From NCBI RefSeq assembly GCF_024158915.1, contig NZ_JAMZGF010000002.1, positions 62,001 to 126,000 of the forward strand: 64,000 bases of DNA, written 5' to 3'. The stretch comes from Chryseobacterium sp. S0630 (GTDB lineage: Bacteria > Bacteroidota > Bacteroidia > Flavobacteriales > Weeksellaceae). The notes beneath the pieces are model-generated. The model ran no database searches and was not told the origin of the DNA. It saw only the letters and a program-made list of their open reading frames with translations. Each line of letters starts with the position of its first letter. Position 1 is the first letter of the stretch. The position numbers and the translations under genes are program-made. Below, one piece after another: positions 35,325 through 44,104 of the stretch.

Positions 35325-36731
35325 ATGATACAATCAACAAAATTATTTACAAAAAAAATAATCAGTCTTCCGCTGGTATTATTTGCCATGGGAACTTATG
35401 CCCAGAATGAAGCGAAAACACTGGATAGCCTCTTTACAGCTCTTCATAGCCAGAATAAATTCAACGGAAATGTCCTGGTTGCTGAAAAAGGTAAACCTAT
35501 TTTTGAGAAAAGCTATGGACTTGCTGATGAAGGAAATAAACGTAAACTTGATGTACAGAGCACTTTTGAACTGGCCTCTGTATCCAAACAGTTTACAGCA
35601 ATGGGAATTGTTCTTTTACAGAAGGCAGGAAAGCTAAACTATGACGACAAAATATCAAAATATCTTCCTGAACTGGCCTTTTATGATAAAATTACAGTGA
35701 GAAATCTTTTGAATCACACCGGTGGACTTCCCGATTATATGGATTTGTTCGAAAAAAACTGGGATAAAAGTAAATTTGCAGTAAATGATGATATCATCAA
35801 AGAATTTGCAAAATATAAACCTACACTGGAATTTGAACCCAATCAACAGTTTGAATATAGTAATACGGGATATGCTTTTTTAGCAAGCATTATTGAAAGG
35901 ATTTCTAAAAAATCTTTTGGAGAATTTTTAAGCCAGAATATTTTCAAGCCACTGGATATGAAACATACATTGGTATACAGGAGTCGTTATCAGCCACAGT
36001 CTGTTTCCAATTATGCTTTAGGGTATGAAACTGCTGAGTCAGGTAAAAAAGTCCTGCCGGACAGTCATGGAAAAGAATATTACACCTATTATCTTGACGG
36101 AATTGTAGGTGATGGGATGGTAAATTCTACCCTGGAAGATCTTCTTAAATGGGACAGAGCCCTTTATACAAACAAGTTGGTGAATGAAGATGATAAAAAA
36201 CTGATATTTAATGATATTACTACAGCCAATGGGAAAGCAAGTAATTATGGATTCGGATGGTTTGTTAAGAAGACTTCCAAATATGGAAAAATAGCCAATC
36301 ATTCCGGAGGCTGGGCAGGGTATGCAACCTTCATAGAAAGGCATCTGGATAATGACAAAACTTTTATTTTACTTCAAAATAACAGAACTCCACTCACTAA
36401 AATTCCATCAGATGATATTCGGAAAATACTTTATCATGAAAAACTTGGATCTGAAAATCTGAAAAAAGCCAGCCTTTCTGCAGATCAGCTTCAAGCTTAT
36501 TCTGGAGTATATGCTGCTCCCAATTTCCCGATGAAAATAAAAATATTTGTTCAGAACGGAGCTCTTTACGGACAGGCAGAGGGTCAAAACGCATTTGAGC
36601 TCACTGCTTACGAAAATCATATTTTTAAATTTGACAGTGCAGATATAAGAATGGCCTTTGATCCTTCAAAAAAGACAATGGATTTCACGCAGGGAGGCGC
36701 TTCAAAATTCACGTTTTCCAAAGAAAAGTAA
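35325..36731 (+). CDS. Secreted serine hydrolase, class C beta-lactamase-like
   Basis: A 468-residue protein with a signal peptide (residues 1-27, ending TYAQ). A beta-lactamase/transpeptidase-like domain has S85-V-S-K88 as the nucleophile motif, YSNTGYAF as the Y-x-N motif and HSGGWAGY as the K/H-x-G motif. A C-terminal extension of about 95 residues (YSGVYAAPNFPMKIKIF...) is a lipocalin-like beta domain often found in these proteins (DUF3471-like). Periplasmic or extracellular; the substrate may be a D-peptide or ester. The gene lies between two inverted family B repeats. Confidence 0.85.
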   Translation: MIQSTKLFTKKIISLPLVLFAMGTYAQNEAKTLDSLFTALHSQNKFNGNVLVAEKGKPIFEKSYGLADEGNKRKLDVQSTFELASVSKQFTAMGIVLLQKAGKLNYDDKISKYLPELAFYDKITVRNLLNHTGGLPDYMDLFEKNWDKSKFAVNDDIIKEFAKYKPTLEFEPNQQFEYSNTGYAFLASIIERISKKSFGEFLSQNIFKPLDMKHTLVYRSRYQPQSVSNYALGYETAESGKKVLPDSHGKEYYTYYLDGIVGDGMVNSTLEDLLKWDRALYTNKLVNEDDKKLIFNDITTANGKASNYGFGWFVKKTSKYGKIANHSGGWAGYATFIERHLDNDKTFILLQNNRTPLTKIPSDDIRKILYHEKLGSENLKKASLSADQLQAYSGVYAAPNFPMKIKIFVQNGALYGQAEGQNAFELTAYENHIFKFDSADIRMAFDPSKKTMDFTQGGASKFTFSKEK

Positions 36732-36742
36732 TACGAATAACA

Positions 36743-36916
36743 GGTTTTGGCTAAAGCCAATATTATCATAAAAAATAGATAAAGCGGGCTAAAGCCCGCT
36801 TCTATTGATAGAAAAACTAATCAATATTCAATAGGAACGGGCTATTATCCTGAGCATAGTCGAAGGAAACCCCGTTTAATAATTAAATATAAATTCCAAT
36901 GGCTTTAGCCAAAACT
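36743..36916. repeat. Dispersed palindromic repeat, family B, copy 2, with a nested insert
   Basis: It is bounded by GGTTTTGGCTAAAGCC and GGCTTTAGCCAAAACTT. Read in reverse complement it matches copy 1 (GTTTTGGCTAAAGCC, TTGGAATTTATATTTAATTA), so the two copies flank the serine hydrolase gene head to head. The inner palindrome carries an insert CCTGAGCATAGTCGAAGGA at 36849-36867. Confidence 0.75.
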
Positions 36917-36930
36917 TAAAAGGTTATAAT

Positions 36931-37743
36931 TTACTGTTTAAAGAACCTGTCAAACAAAGACAATTGCTCAGACAATGATCTGCTCCAGTATTCGGTAACA
37001 TGTCCACCTAAAGATTCGGTGTAAAGATGCTGGATTTTCATTTCTGTCAGTTTTTTATGAAAATTCCGGTTCATCGTAATCATTTGGGTATCTTCAGTTC
37101 CACAATCGAAAATATATTGCTGTCCTGCTCCTGCCATTACCTTTATTTTACTGTCCGTAAGATAATTGGGATTAATAGACTCCAGTGGTCCGAGTACTTT
37201 ATTCACCATATATTTTTGATAGCCTTCTCCGAAAGAATTGAAATCCAACGCTCCGCAAGAACTACCTACGATACCAAATGTCTTATTATAAGTAACTCCG
37301 ATATTGGTTGCCCCATAACCTCCCATACTCCATCCCAGAATTCCACGGAATTTTTTCTCTGCTTTCACCGGATAATTTTTATCAATAAACTCTACCAATT
37401 CTTTTCCTATAAAGGTTTGATATTGAGAATCTTTAACGATCGGACTATCTACATACCAAGAGCTGTAATTTCCATCCGGAAGTACATAGATCGTTTTCAG
37501 TTCTTGTGCTTTTTTTACCAGATCCGGTAGGTCCTGCTTAATGATTCTGTCCGGATTTCCACTGAAACCATGAAGGATATAAACAGACGGATATGTTGTA
37601 TTGGGTTGAAGATTGGGAGTAATAATTACTGTTTTGATTTTCTTATTCATTTTCGGACTGAAAATTTCCTGATGAATAATTTTTTGTGCTGATAACTGAA
37701 TACAGGCGGTCAGTACAAATACAATGTTGATAAACTTCTTCAT
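36931..37743 (-). CDS. Secreted esterase, alpha/beta hydrolase (esterase D-like)
   Basis: A 270-residue protein with a signal peptide (residues 1-19, ending LSAQ). The alpha/beta hydrolase core shows YILHGFSGNPDR (oxyanion region, near residue 57) and GWSMGGYG with nucleophile S139. Histidine in GGHVTEYW near the C-terminus completes the triad. The family covers feruloyl esterases, S-formylglutathione hydrolases and ferric-siderophore esterases. No neighbour points to one of these. A 14-bp palindrome TCAACATATGTTGA lies 111 bp upstream (37854-37867). Confidence 0.82.
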   Translation of the reverse strand: MKKFINIVFVLTACIQLSAQKIIHQEIFSPKMNKKIKTVIITPNLQPNTTYPSVYILHGFSGNPDRIIKQDLPDLVKKAQELKTIYVLPDGNYSSWYVDSPIVKDSQYQTFIGKELVEFIDKNYPVKAEKKFRGILGWSMGGYGATNIGVTYNKTFGIVGSSCGALDFNSFGEGYQKYMVNKVLGPLESINPNYLTDSKIKVMAGAGQQYIFDCGTEDTQMITMNRNFHKKLTEMKIQHLYTESLGGHVTEYWSRSLSEQLSLFDRFFKQ

Positions 37744-37916
37744 GTTGCAAAATGTTTAATTAATGATCATCACTGGTCTCTAAATGACAAAACACATAGC
37801 GTACCAATGACCTTTTGACACAACAAAATTGCAGTAGAAAAAAGAGAAAAGCCTCAACATATGTTGAAACTTTTGTTAATTTATTTTGTTTTTGAGATGA
37901 TTAGATCCGTTAATAA

Positions 37917-38894
37917 TTAATATCTCCAAAGCATCAACCCTGCCTGATAGCCTGTTCCCAGCGTCCATATGAGAATATAATCTCCTTTTTTCAAACGCTT
38001 TACTTCTTTTTGGTATTTGTCTAAAGCTAAAAATGGACTGGAAGCTCCCGTATACCCAAGCTCTTTAGAATAAAAAGGAATTTTTTCTTCCGGTAGCCCA
38101 AAGTAATCACGGATCATATTGATATTCTTTATAGAAAACTGTGAAAATAAAAATAATTCTATCTGCTCCAGACCTATCTGATTGTGCTGTAAAAACTGAT
38201 TGATATTATCCAGTGCAAAATTAACACTTCCCATTCCGTCAAAAATCCGGTCCCAGGTTGTAAGATCCCCATGATGATGTCCGGAATTTCCTTTAGGCGG
38301 GTACAGTACGGTATTGCAAAAGCTGCTGTCTGTATGATATAATACATCTATTAACCCTGAGGTAGCATCGCCGTCATTTTCTACAATGAAGGCAAAAGCA
38401 GAATCTGAAAGACAAAAAGCTGTTGTCGGATTATCAGGATCTAATATCGTCGAAAATTTTTCAGCACAAACGACTAAAGCATTTGCCCCTTTGTCAGTTC
38501 CTTTTAAATATTTTGATACCTGATCCAGTGCTATAAATCCTCCGATACAGTTGGCGTTAATATCATAACATAAAGTATCTGGTTTTCCCTGTAATGCATG
38601 ATGGATATGGATAGCATCACAAGGAATATGATGTTCAGGAGAGCTGCTCACAAAAATAATACTATCTATATCGAGAATAGAAATATTACTTTCATTAAGA
38701 ACCCCTCTTCCTGCTTCTATTCCCATGGAAAGTGAAGTTTCAAAAGAATTCTCCGGAATAATAAAACGGTCTTCCCTCCCTAAAGCATTCTGGATTTTTT
38801 GCATTGAAATTTCCTGGAGTTCAAAGCGCTCAATAACAGCAGCATTATTTTCTACAAACTCAGGATGATAGAAATACATGTGGTGTAGTTTCAT
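37917..38894 (-). CDS. KAS III (FabH)-like protein lacking the catalytic His and Asn
   Basis: A 325-residue thiolase-fold protein. The acyl-enzyme cysteine C116 is present in DINANCIGGF. The FabH His motif HQAN is replaced by S251-Q-F-S254 and the Asn motif GNTS by GY281TGAS. Such changes remove decarboxylative condensation and are seen in KAS III relatives that act as acyltransferases (CerJ and ChlB3 types) or form ester or amide bonds. The gene has no biosynthetic neighbours. It lies 132 bp after a Crp/Fnr gene on the same strand, and palindromic sites in that gap suggest control by that regulator. Confidence 0.8.
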   Translation of the reverse strand: MKLHHMYFYHPEFVENNAAVIERFELQEISMQKIQNALGREDRFIIPENSFETSLSMGIEAGRGVLNESNISILDIDSIIFVSSSPEHHIPCDAIHIHHALQGKPDTLCYDINANCIGGFIALDQVSKYLKGTDKGANALVVCAEKFSTILDPDNPTTAFCLSDSAFAFIVENDGDATSGLIDVLYHTDSSFCNTVLYPPKGNSGHHHGDLTTWDRIFDGMGSVNFALDNINQFLQHNQIGLEQIELFLFSQFSIKNINMIRDYFGLPEEKIPFYSKELGYTGASSPFLALDKYQKEVKRLKKGDYILIWTLGTGYQAGLMLWRY

Positions 38895-38938
38895 GATTGG
38901 TTACTATTTAAATTATATCTATTATTTGTGATATAATA

Positions 38939-39007
38939 CAAAGCTAACACAATATCAAAATATATCCCAATAACATGAAATATATCATTTAATGTCTGAT
39001 CATTAAA
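38939..39007 (-). promoter_or_regulatory. Promoter and palindromes upstream of the KAS III-like gene
   Basis: TAGCTTTG (minus strand, 38946-38939) fits the -7 element. Upstream lie ATGA-N6-TCAT (38975-38988) and TTTAATG-TCTGAT-CATTAAA (38988-39007), a perfect 7+6+7 inverted repeat. The latter could be an operator or a terminator for the upstream Crp/Fnr gene. Confidence 0.4.
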
Positions 39008-39026
39008 AGTTTATGGTAAAATTTAA

Positions 39027-39629
39027 TCAGTAATTATCTCCGTGGATATCCTTTTTTATCCGGCTTAGTTGTGTAGGCGTAATTCCCAGATAAGAAGCAA
39101 TATGATGCTGTTTCAGTCTGTTATATAAAGACGGGTTTCCCAGTAACTGTAAATATCGTTTTTTTGCAGTTTCATATTTCAGGGAGACTTCCAATGGTTC
39201 TTTTTTTACCACCCAGTTTTTCTCCAGATAATAGAGATGAAAAAGAGCCAGGTCATGGTGCTTTTCCAACAATTCACGGTAGGCTTTTGCAGGATATTGT
39301 ATCACTGAGCAGTCTTCCAGGGCTATGATATTGAAATCACTTGGCTCATTTTTAATAATGGCCGCTGTGGAAGCTACAAAACTGTTTTCTTCGAAGAAAA
39401 TTTTATAAATATTATTTCCCAGCTCGTCTACTGTATAATACCCTATCAGTCCGGATTTGATGAAATAATAATATCTCGCCATGGATCCGGATTCCAAGAG
39501 AAGATCATTTTTGTGATAATATTCTTCCGTACAGATATCCAATACATCTTTAACCGTTTCTTCGGATAAAGGATAATATTGATTAATATGCTTTAGAAAT
39601 TCTGAATTGCTCATTTTGGTAGACATCAT
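39027..39629 (-). CDS. Crp/Fnr family transcriptional regulator
   Basis: A 200-residue regulator with an N-terminal cyclic-nucleotide-binding-like domain (about 25-115) and a C-terminal helix-turn-helix. The recognition helix is TPTQLSRIKKD: the FNR-type Glu is replaced by T186 while S189 and R190 remain. Its DNA target should therefore differ from that of the two other Crp/Fnr proteins in the window. It follows the GNAT gene by 27 bp, probably in one operon with it and the nucleosidase gene. Confidence 0.86.
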   Translation of the reverse strand: MMSTKMSNSEFLKHINQYYPLSEETVKDVLDICTEEYYHKNDLLLESGSMARYYYFIKSGLIGYYTVDELGNNIYKIFFEENSFVASTAAIIKNEPSDFNIIALEDCSVIQYPAKAYRELLEKHHDLALFHLYYLEKNWVVKKEPLEVSLKYETAKKRYLQLLGNPSLYNRLKQHHIASYLGITPTQLSRIKKDIHGDNY

Positions 39630-39656
39630 TATCTGTGAAAATCTGTGGGCAAAAAG

Positions 39657-40178
39657 TTAGTCCAACATTTTTTTCATCATCAGATCTGTCTGTTCTTCTT
39701 CTCCCAATCTGAAAATATGTTTGTCAAACTCAACAAATCCATTCTTTCTGTAAAATTGTAAAGCTCTCTGATTTTCCTCCCAGACTCCCAGCCACAGATA
39801 GGATTTCTTGAGTTGCTGAGCCGTTTCCAAAGCCTGATCATACAGCAGCTGTCCTACTTTTTTACCATGATGGCTTTTCTTCACGTAGATTCTCTCAATT
39901 TCAAGACTGGTAGCATCCTGAAGTTCTGTCTGAGCATTTCCTGCATTTACCTTCAGATATCCTACTGGATTGTCTTCTTCCCAGGCAATATAGAAATGAG
40001 AATCAGGATTATTGAGTTCAGATTTTATTTTTTCAGTATTGAAGCTTTCCTCCAGATACTTTTTCATGGCCTCCTCTGTATTATCTTCTGCAAAAGTTTC
40101 AGAAAATGTCTGTATTCCCAAACTTTGTACAATTTCTACGTCTTCAGCCGAGGCTTTATTAATAATGATTGAGCTCAT
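39657..40178 (-). CDS. GNAT family N-acetyltransferase
   Basis: A 173-residue acetyltransferase of the GNAT fold. The acetyl-CoA loop is HHGKKVGQLLYDQAL (residues 98-112, R/Q-x-x-G-x-G/A form), followed by LGVWEENQRALQFYRKNGF, the typical motif B. The closest general group is the PaiA/YhhY-like small-molecule or polyamine acetyltransferases; the substrate is not determined. It sits 18 bp after the nucleosidase gene and 27 bp before a Crp/Fnr gene. Confidence 0.85.
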   Translation of the reverse strand: MSSIIINKASAEDVEIVQSLGIQTFSETFAEDNTEEAMKKYLEESFNTEKIKSELNNPDSHFYIAWEEDNPVGYLKVNAGNAQTELQDATSLEIERIYVKKSHHGKKVGQLLYDQALETAQQLKKSYLWLGVWEENQRALQFYRKNGFVEFDKHIFRLGEEEQTDLMMKKMLD

Positions 40179-40196
40179 GATGGTAAAGATTAAATG

Positions 40197-40778
40197 TTAT
40201 GAAAAGAGTATTTTCTTAAAAGCTTCAGAAGCCAGATGAACCTGTACACTCCAGTCGTCTGCCGCATCACTTCCGGCATCATCGGAGATATATTTTAAAC
40301 ACAGGAACGGAATGTTTTCCTTTTGAGCAATCAATGCCAACGGATAAGCTTCCATATCTACAATATTATAATCGGTTTCAGAGTGGTTCATTTCAAAACT
40401 GTCACCACTTCCGCAAACACCTTCTTTCAGGGTATCCATTTTAAGACCATATTCCAATACAGGCGGTACTCCGGATAATGGTGTTTCATACAATTGGAAC
40501 CCTAATCCTCTTACATCCATATCTCTCTGGATGAATTTTGTACAGCATACTACTTCTCCTTTGTGAAATCCTTTACTTCCCGCAGAACCTAAATTCACAA
40601 TCAGTTTAGGTTTTCTTGTATGAATTTCTTTGGTTAATTCGATCGCTGCATTTACTTTTCCGATGCCGGTAATTAATTTGTTTTTATCGTCGAAAACGGT
40701 TCCTGCTTCGGAATCTAATGCAAAAACAAAAAGGGTATCATCAATTGAATAATGACTTTCGTTGTTAATTTTTATCAT
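40197..40778 (-). CDS. Nucleosidase of the PNP/MTA-SAH nucleosidase family
   Basis: A 193-residue member of the nucleoside phosphorylase superfamily. LITGIGKVNAAIELT, VNLGSAGSKG, VCGSGDSF and VDMEAYPLA (the M-E pair binding ribose) match the MTA/SAH nucleosidase type. It is shorter than the usual 230 residues of MtnN, so a related nucleosidase such as a futalosine or purine nucleosidase is also possible. It is the first gene of a short group with the GNAT and Crp/Fnr genes. Confidence 0.8.
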   Translation of the reverse strand: MIKINNESHYSIDDTLFVFALDSEAGTVFDDKNKLITGIGKVNAAIELTKEIHTRKPKLIVNLGSAGSKGFHKGEVVCCTKFIQRDMDVRGLGFQLYETPLSGVPPVLEYGLKMDTLKEGVCGSGDSFEMNHSETDYNIVDMEAYPLALIAQKENIPFLCLKYISDDAGSDAADDWSVQVHLASEAFKKILFS

Positions 40779-40844
40779 TGAAAAATCAGATTTATACAGA
40801 TGTTGTCACTGTGTAACAAAGATACGAGACTCTATTCAATTAAA

Positions 40845-40872
40845 AACCCCAAAATAAAACTATTTTGGGGTT
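40845..40872 (-). terminator. Terminator after the DsbA-like gene
   Basis: AACCCCAAAATA and TATTTTGGGGTT form a perfect 12-bp stem around AAAC; on the minus strand it is followed by TTTTTAAT. Confidence 0.85.
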
Positions 40873-40880
40873 CTCATATC

Positions 40881-41582
40881 TTAGATGCTGCATCCATCTG
40901 CATCACAGGAAGCTCCGTTTTCACCGGAAATATCCTTAAACGGGCTCACTGTTTCTTTATACGTCTGCTGAAGGGCATTTTCAAATACTTCTGCAGGCTG
41001 CGCTCCGGAAACGGCATATTTTCCATTCAAAACGAAGAAAGGAACTCCGGAAATTCCGTTGTTTCTCGCCTCCTGAATATCCTGGTTGACTTCATAATCC
41101 AGTTGATCTGTTGTAACGGCCTGTCTTGCTTCTTCTTTATCAATTCCTAAACTTTCAGCAAGATCAATCAGAACTTCTGTATCTCCCACATTTTTACCAT
41201 CAATAAAATGGGCAATAAATAATGCTTCTTCCATTTCATTGGATTTGTTATGCTTTTTAGCTAAATGAAGCAGTTTGTGGGCACTGAAGGTATTGGTGAT
41301 CAAAGTTTTCCCAAAATTAAAATCAATTCCGGCTCCTTTTCCCATTTGAGTTACCTGTCCAAGCATTTGGGTAGCCTGAGCTTCAGGGAAACCTTTCTTT
41401 TCTCTGAAATATTGCAGGGTATCCTGAGTTTCTTTCGGATCTAAGCCTGGATCCAGTTGAAAACTCTTCCACTCTACTTCTACTTCATCTTTAAAAGGAA
41501 GTTTATTCAAAGCCTGTTCAAAATTGTTTTTTCCGATATAACAAAACGGACACATCACGTCCGACCAGATTTCTATTTTCAT
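40881..41582 (-). CDS. DsbA family oxidoreductase (FrnE-like)
   Basis: A 233-residue thioredoxin-fold protein with an inserted helical domain. The active site is C11-P-F-C14 (IWSDVMCPFCYIGK), and GISGVPFFVLNGKYAVSGAQ contains the cis-proline. There is no signal peptide, so it is cytoplasmic, like FrnE and 2-hydroxychromene-2-carboxylate isomerase relatives. An extra C-terminal cysteine pair (SCDADGCSI) may form a redox or metal site, as in FrnE. Single gene with its own terminator. Confidence 0.88.
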   Translation of the reverse strand: MKIEIWSDVMCPFCYIGKNNFEQALNKLPFKDEVEVEWKSFQLDPGLDPKETQDTLQYFREKKGFPEAQATQMLGQVTQMGKGAGIDFNFGKTLITNTFSAHKLLHLAKKHNKSNEMEEALFIAHFIDGKNVGDTEVLIDLAESLGIDKEEARQAVTTDQLDYEVNQDIQEARNNGISGVPFFVLNGKYAVSGAQPAEVFENALQQTYKETVSPFKDISGENGASCDADGCSI

Positions 41583-41841
41583 TGTATTTAATTTTACATC
41601 AAGAAACTGTTTAAACTTATCAAAAAATATTCAATATCTATTAAAATCATTAAGAAGGATTTAAGAGATAAAGTATAATTAAGATGAATCATTCTGATTT
41701 TTAAGCTTAAAGCAAAGCTCATCTTAATACTCTTAAACTCTCATTAAATCTTAATGGTTCAAAAATAAAAGCTTAAACCAATTTCAAATTAATAGTACAA
41801 AGATACTGTATTTTATTTAATGTAACAAAAATCATTACAGT

Positions 41842-43023
41842 TTAATTCTGACAGGTGGAAAGTACCTGACTACGCTTCTCTACGATCCCTTTTAGAATCA
41901 TCATTGCAAAGGCAAGAAGTCCAAAAACAAGACCTATCCAGGGAGTATACTCTACTCCTTTTGTAACGATAACCCATCCTCCGATTGTAGTACCCACCGT
42001 TACTCCAAGATTTCCGAAAGATGTAGCAAGACTATTAGCAAATTCCAGTGATTCCGGTGCTGAAGAGATCATGTAAGTGGATGCATTCAAAAAGCTTGGT
42101 GAATACAGAAATCCCCAGATTCCGATAACAGCAATCGTTGCCCATGCATTTCCGTCAGAAAAATAGAGAAGAACTGGTACTACAATAGTTCCGGAAAGGA
42201 AAATAGCGGTTGTACCTGCGACATTTCTATTCAGCATTTTTCCGGCTACTCCATTGGCGAATACTCCGATAATTCCAAATAATAAGAGCATATAGCTTAC
42301 CATTGAAGTATCCATTCCTTTGGCTTTGTTCAGATAATCTGCAAAATAACTGTAAGTAGAAAACCAAGCCGTAATCATGAAAAAATTAGTCAGTGTACTG
42401 AGTATAAAAGGAGGTTGCTTCAATATTCTGATCTGATTTCCATAAGACTTTTTCTCTTTCACAGGCATTGAGGGAAGCATAAAATAAATGACTACCAGGG
42501 CAATCAGACTCACCACAGTTTGCATCATAAATGAATATTCCCAGGACCAAAGCCCCGCTATCCAAGTAGCGAAAGGAACTGTAGTTACCATGGCAATGGC
42601 TACTCCATTAAAAACGATTCCCATAAGCTCATTCTTTTTCCGTTCATCTGCCTGAGATATCGCCACAGATAATGCGGTCGCAATATAAACAGGCTGAAGA
42701 AATGCAGGTAAAATTCTCACCAGCATCAACAGCCAGAAAGGAGGTGAAAAAGAAGATACAAATCCTGTAATCAGAAACATGAAAATAGCAGTGAGCATTA
42801 TTTTCTTACGGTCAAAACCTGAGGTAAGCAAGGTCATAAAAGGTCCTGTAAGAGCAATGATTAAAGCAAAAGCACTCAAGAGATATCCAGCTTTGTCTAT
42901 ACTGATTTTATAATGCTCAGCAATTTGCGGGAGAATTCCGATGACACCAAATTCTGTTGTAATAACGGCTATAAATCCAAGACATCCAATGTATGCATAT
43001 TTCTTCATGATCCTCTTATTCAT
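41842..43023 (-). CDS. MFS transporter, AraJ/drug-efflux-like
   Basis: A 393-residue membrane protein with about twelve helices. FAVVITTEFGVIGILPQIAEHY-like residues at the start and SGFDRKKIM after helix 2 place it with DHA1-type efflux permeases (AraJ, Cmr). Its start overlaps the preceding alpha/beta hydrolase gene by 8 bp, so the two are co-expressed. The divergent HxlR regulator next to them suggests a response to a toxic small molecule that is both hydrolysed and exported. Confidence 0.85.
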   Translation of the reverse strand: MNKRIMKKYAYIGCLGFIAVITTEFGVIGILPQIAEHYKISIDKAGYLLSAFALIIALTGPFMTLLTSGFDRKKIMLTAIFMFLITGFVSSFSPPFWLLMLVRILPAFLQPVYIATALSVAISQADERKKNELMGIVFNGVAIAMVTTVPFATWIAGLWSWEYSFMMQTVVSLIALVVIYFMLPSMPVKEKKSYGNQIRILKQPPFILSTLTNFFMITAWFSTYSYFADYLNKAKGMDTSMVSYMLLLFGIIGVFANGVAGKMLNRNVAGTTAIFLSGTIVVPVLLYFSDGNAWATIAVIGIWGFLYSPSFLNASTYMISSAPESLEFANSLATSFGNLGVTVGTTIGGWVIVTKGVEYTPWIGLVFGLLAFAMMILKGIVEKRSQVLSTCQN

Positions 43024-43945
43024 CAGATTTTAAGTTTTGATGGGCAAAATCAGTCATTTCATCCACCGCCGACTGTACTTCTTCCAACAGTTCTCCCATA
43101 TGCATAAATCCGTGAACCATATCTTTGTAGAGGCTTGTTTTAAGCTTAACACCTGCATTTTTCATGTTTTCAGAAAGCTGTTTCCCATCATCCAGCAAAG
43201 GATCATGTTCTGCCAGAATGATTAAGGTAGGTGGTGTTTCTTTAAAATCTCTTATCAAGACAGGAATTGCCAGAGGATTTTCTTTCTCTTCTTCCGGAAG
43301 ATATCCTGCCCAGGCTTCTATGCCTCCTTGTTTATTAAGAACCGGGCCGTTTTCATAAGTTTCCCAGGTCTTTGAGTTCAATTGATTGTCTACAGCAGGG
43401 TAAATCAAGGCCTGAAATTTCAATTGTTTTCCAAGCTGAGTAGAAACTGCCGTTGATAAAGCTGCTCCGGCACTGTCACCTATGATTCCAACCTTATCAG
43501 GATCGATTCCTAAAGATTCTGCATTTTCAAATACCCATTTTACACCATCAATACAATCATTTAAACCAGCTGGAAAAGGATGTTCGGGAGCAAGACGGTA
43601 ATCTATAAAAATAACGACTGATCCGGTTTTATTGGCCAGTTTACGGACTACAGCATCATGAGTCTCATACCCACCAGCAATAAACCATCCTCCATGAATA
43701 TAAATAATAGCTGACGACTGTTGAGCTTCTCTTCCTTTGGGACGGTAAATTCTGATAGGAATCTGATGATTTTCCTGTGGAATATGCAGTTCTTCAATCA
43801 TCGCTACTGATTCTTTTTTCCCGCTAAGCTGAAGAGACATGGTTTCAAGAAATTTGCGTGCTCCGTCTAAAGAATCCTGAGGATTGAAGGGTTGTATGGT
43901 TTCTAAATGATTTAAAATCTGCGTTATCTTAGGTGTTAATTGCAT
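43016..43945 (-). CDS. Alpha/beta hydrolase, hormone-sensitive-lipase family
   Basis: A 309-residue cytoplasmic esterase. The oxyanion motif HGGW (residues 84-87) and nucleophile elbow GDSAGAAL (S158) define the HSL family. DYRLAPEHPFPAG lies between them, ILAEHDPLLDDG supplies the Asp, and HGFMHMG supplies the His. It probably cleaves short-chain esters. It is the first gene of a two-gene operon with the MFS gene and is divergent from an HxlR regulator that likely controls it. Confidence 0.9.
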   Translation of the reverse strand: MQLTPKITQILNHLETIQPFNPQDSLDGARKFLETMSLQLSGKKESVAMIEELHIPQENHQIPIRIYRPKGREAQQSSAIIYIHGGWFIAGGYETHDAVVRKLANKTGSVVIFIDYRLAPEHPFPAGLNDCIDGVKWVFENAESLGIDPDKVGIIGDSAGAALSTAVSTQLGKQLKFQALIYPAVDNQLNSKTWETYENGPVLNKQGGIEAWAGYLPEEEKENPLAIPVLIRDFKETPPTLIILAEHDPLLDDGKQLSENMKNAGVKLKTSLYKDMVHGFMHMGELLEEVQSAVDEMTDFAHQNLKSDE

Positions 43946-44052
43946 TGTATTTTGATTTAAATTGTTATTGTTTCTGCTGAGAACATGAGCGCTATAGTTC
44001 TTCTATTACAGTATATTTTCTGTTTTGTTGAACAAAATTAAATCTCAAACCT

Positions 44053-44104
44053 TACATTTGCATTGTATACAGCTAAATGTATGGTACTAACAAATTTGTA
44101 AGTA
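44053..44104 (+). promoter_or_regulatory. Promoter and operator of the second hxlR-type gene
   Basis: TACATTTG at 44053-44060 is a -7 element. TACTAACAAATTTGTAAGTA at 44085-44104 is a near-perfect 20-bp palindrome (one mismatched pair) that ends directly at the ATG. TACT/AGTA ends recall operators of the YodB-type HxlR proteins, so autoregulation is likely. Confidence 0.55.
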
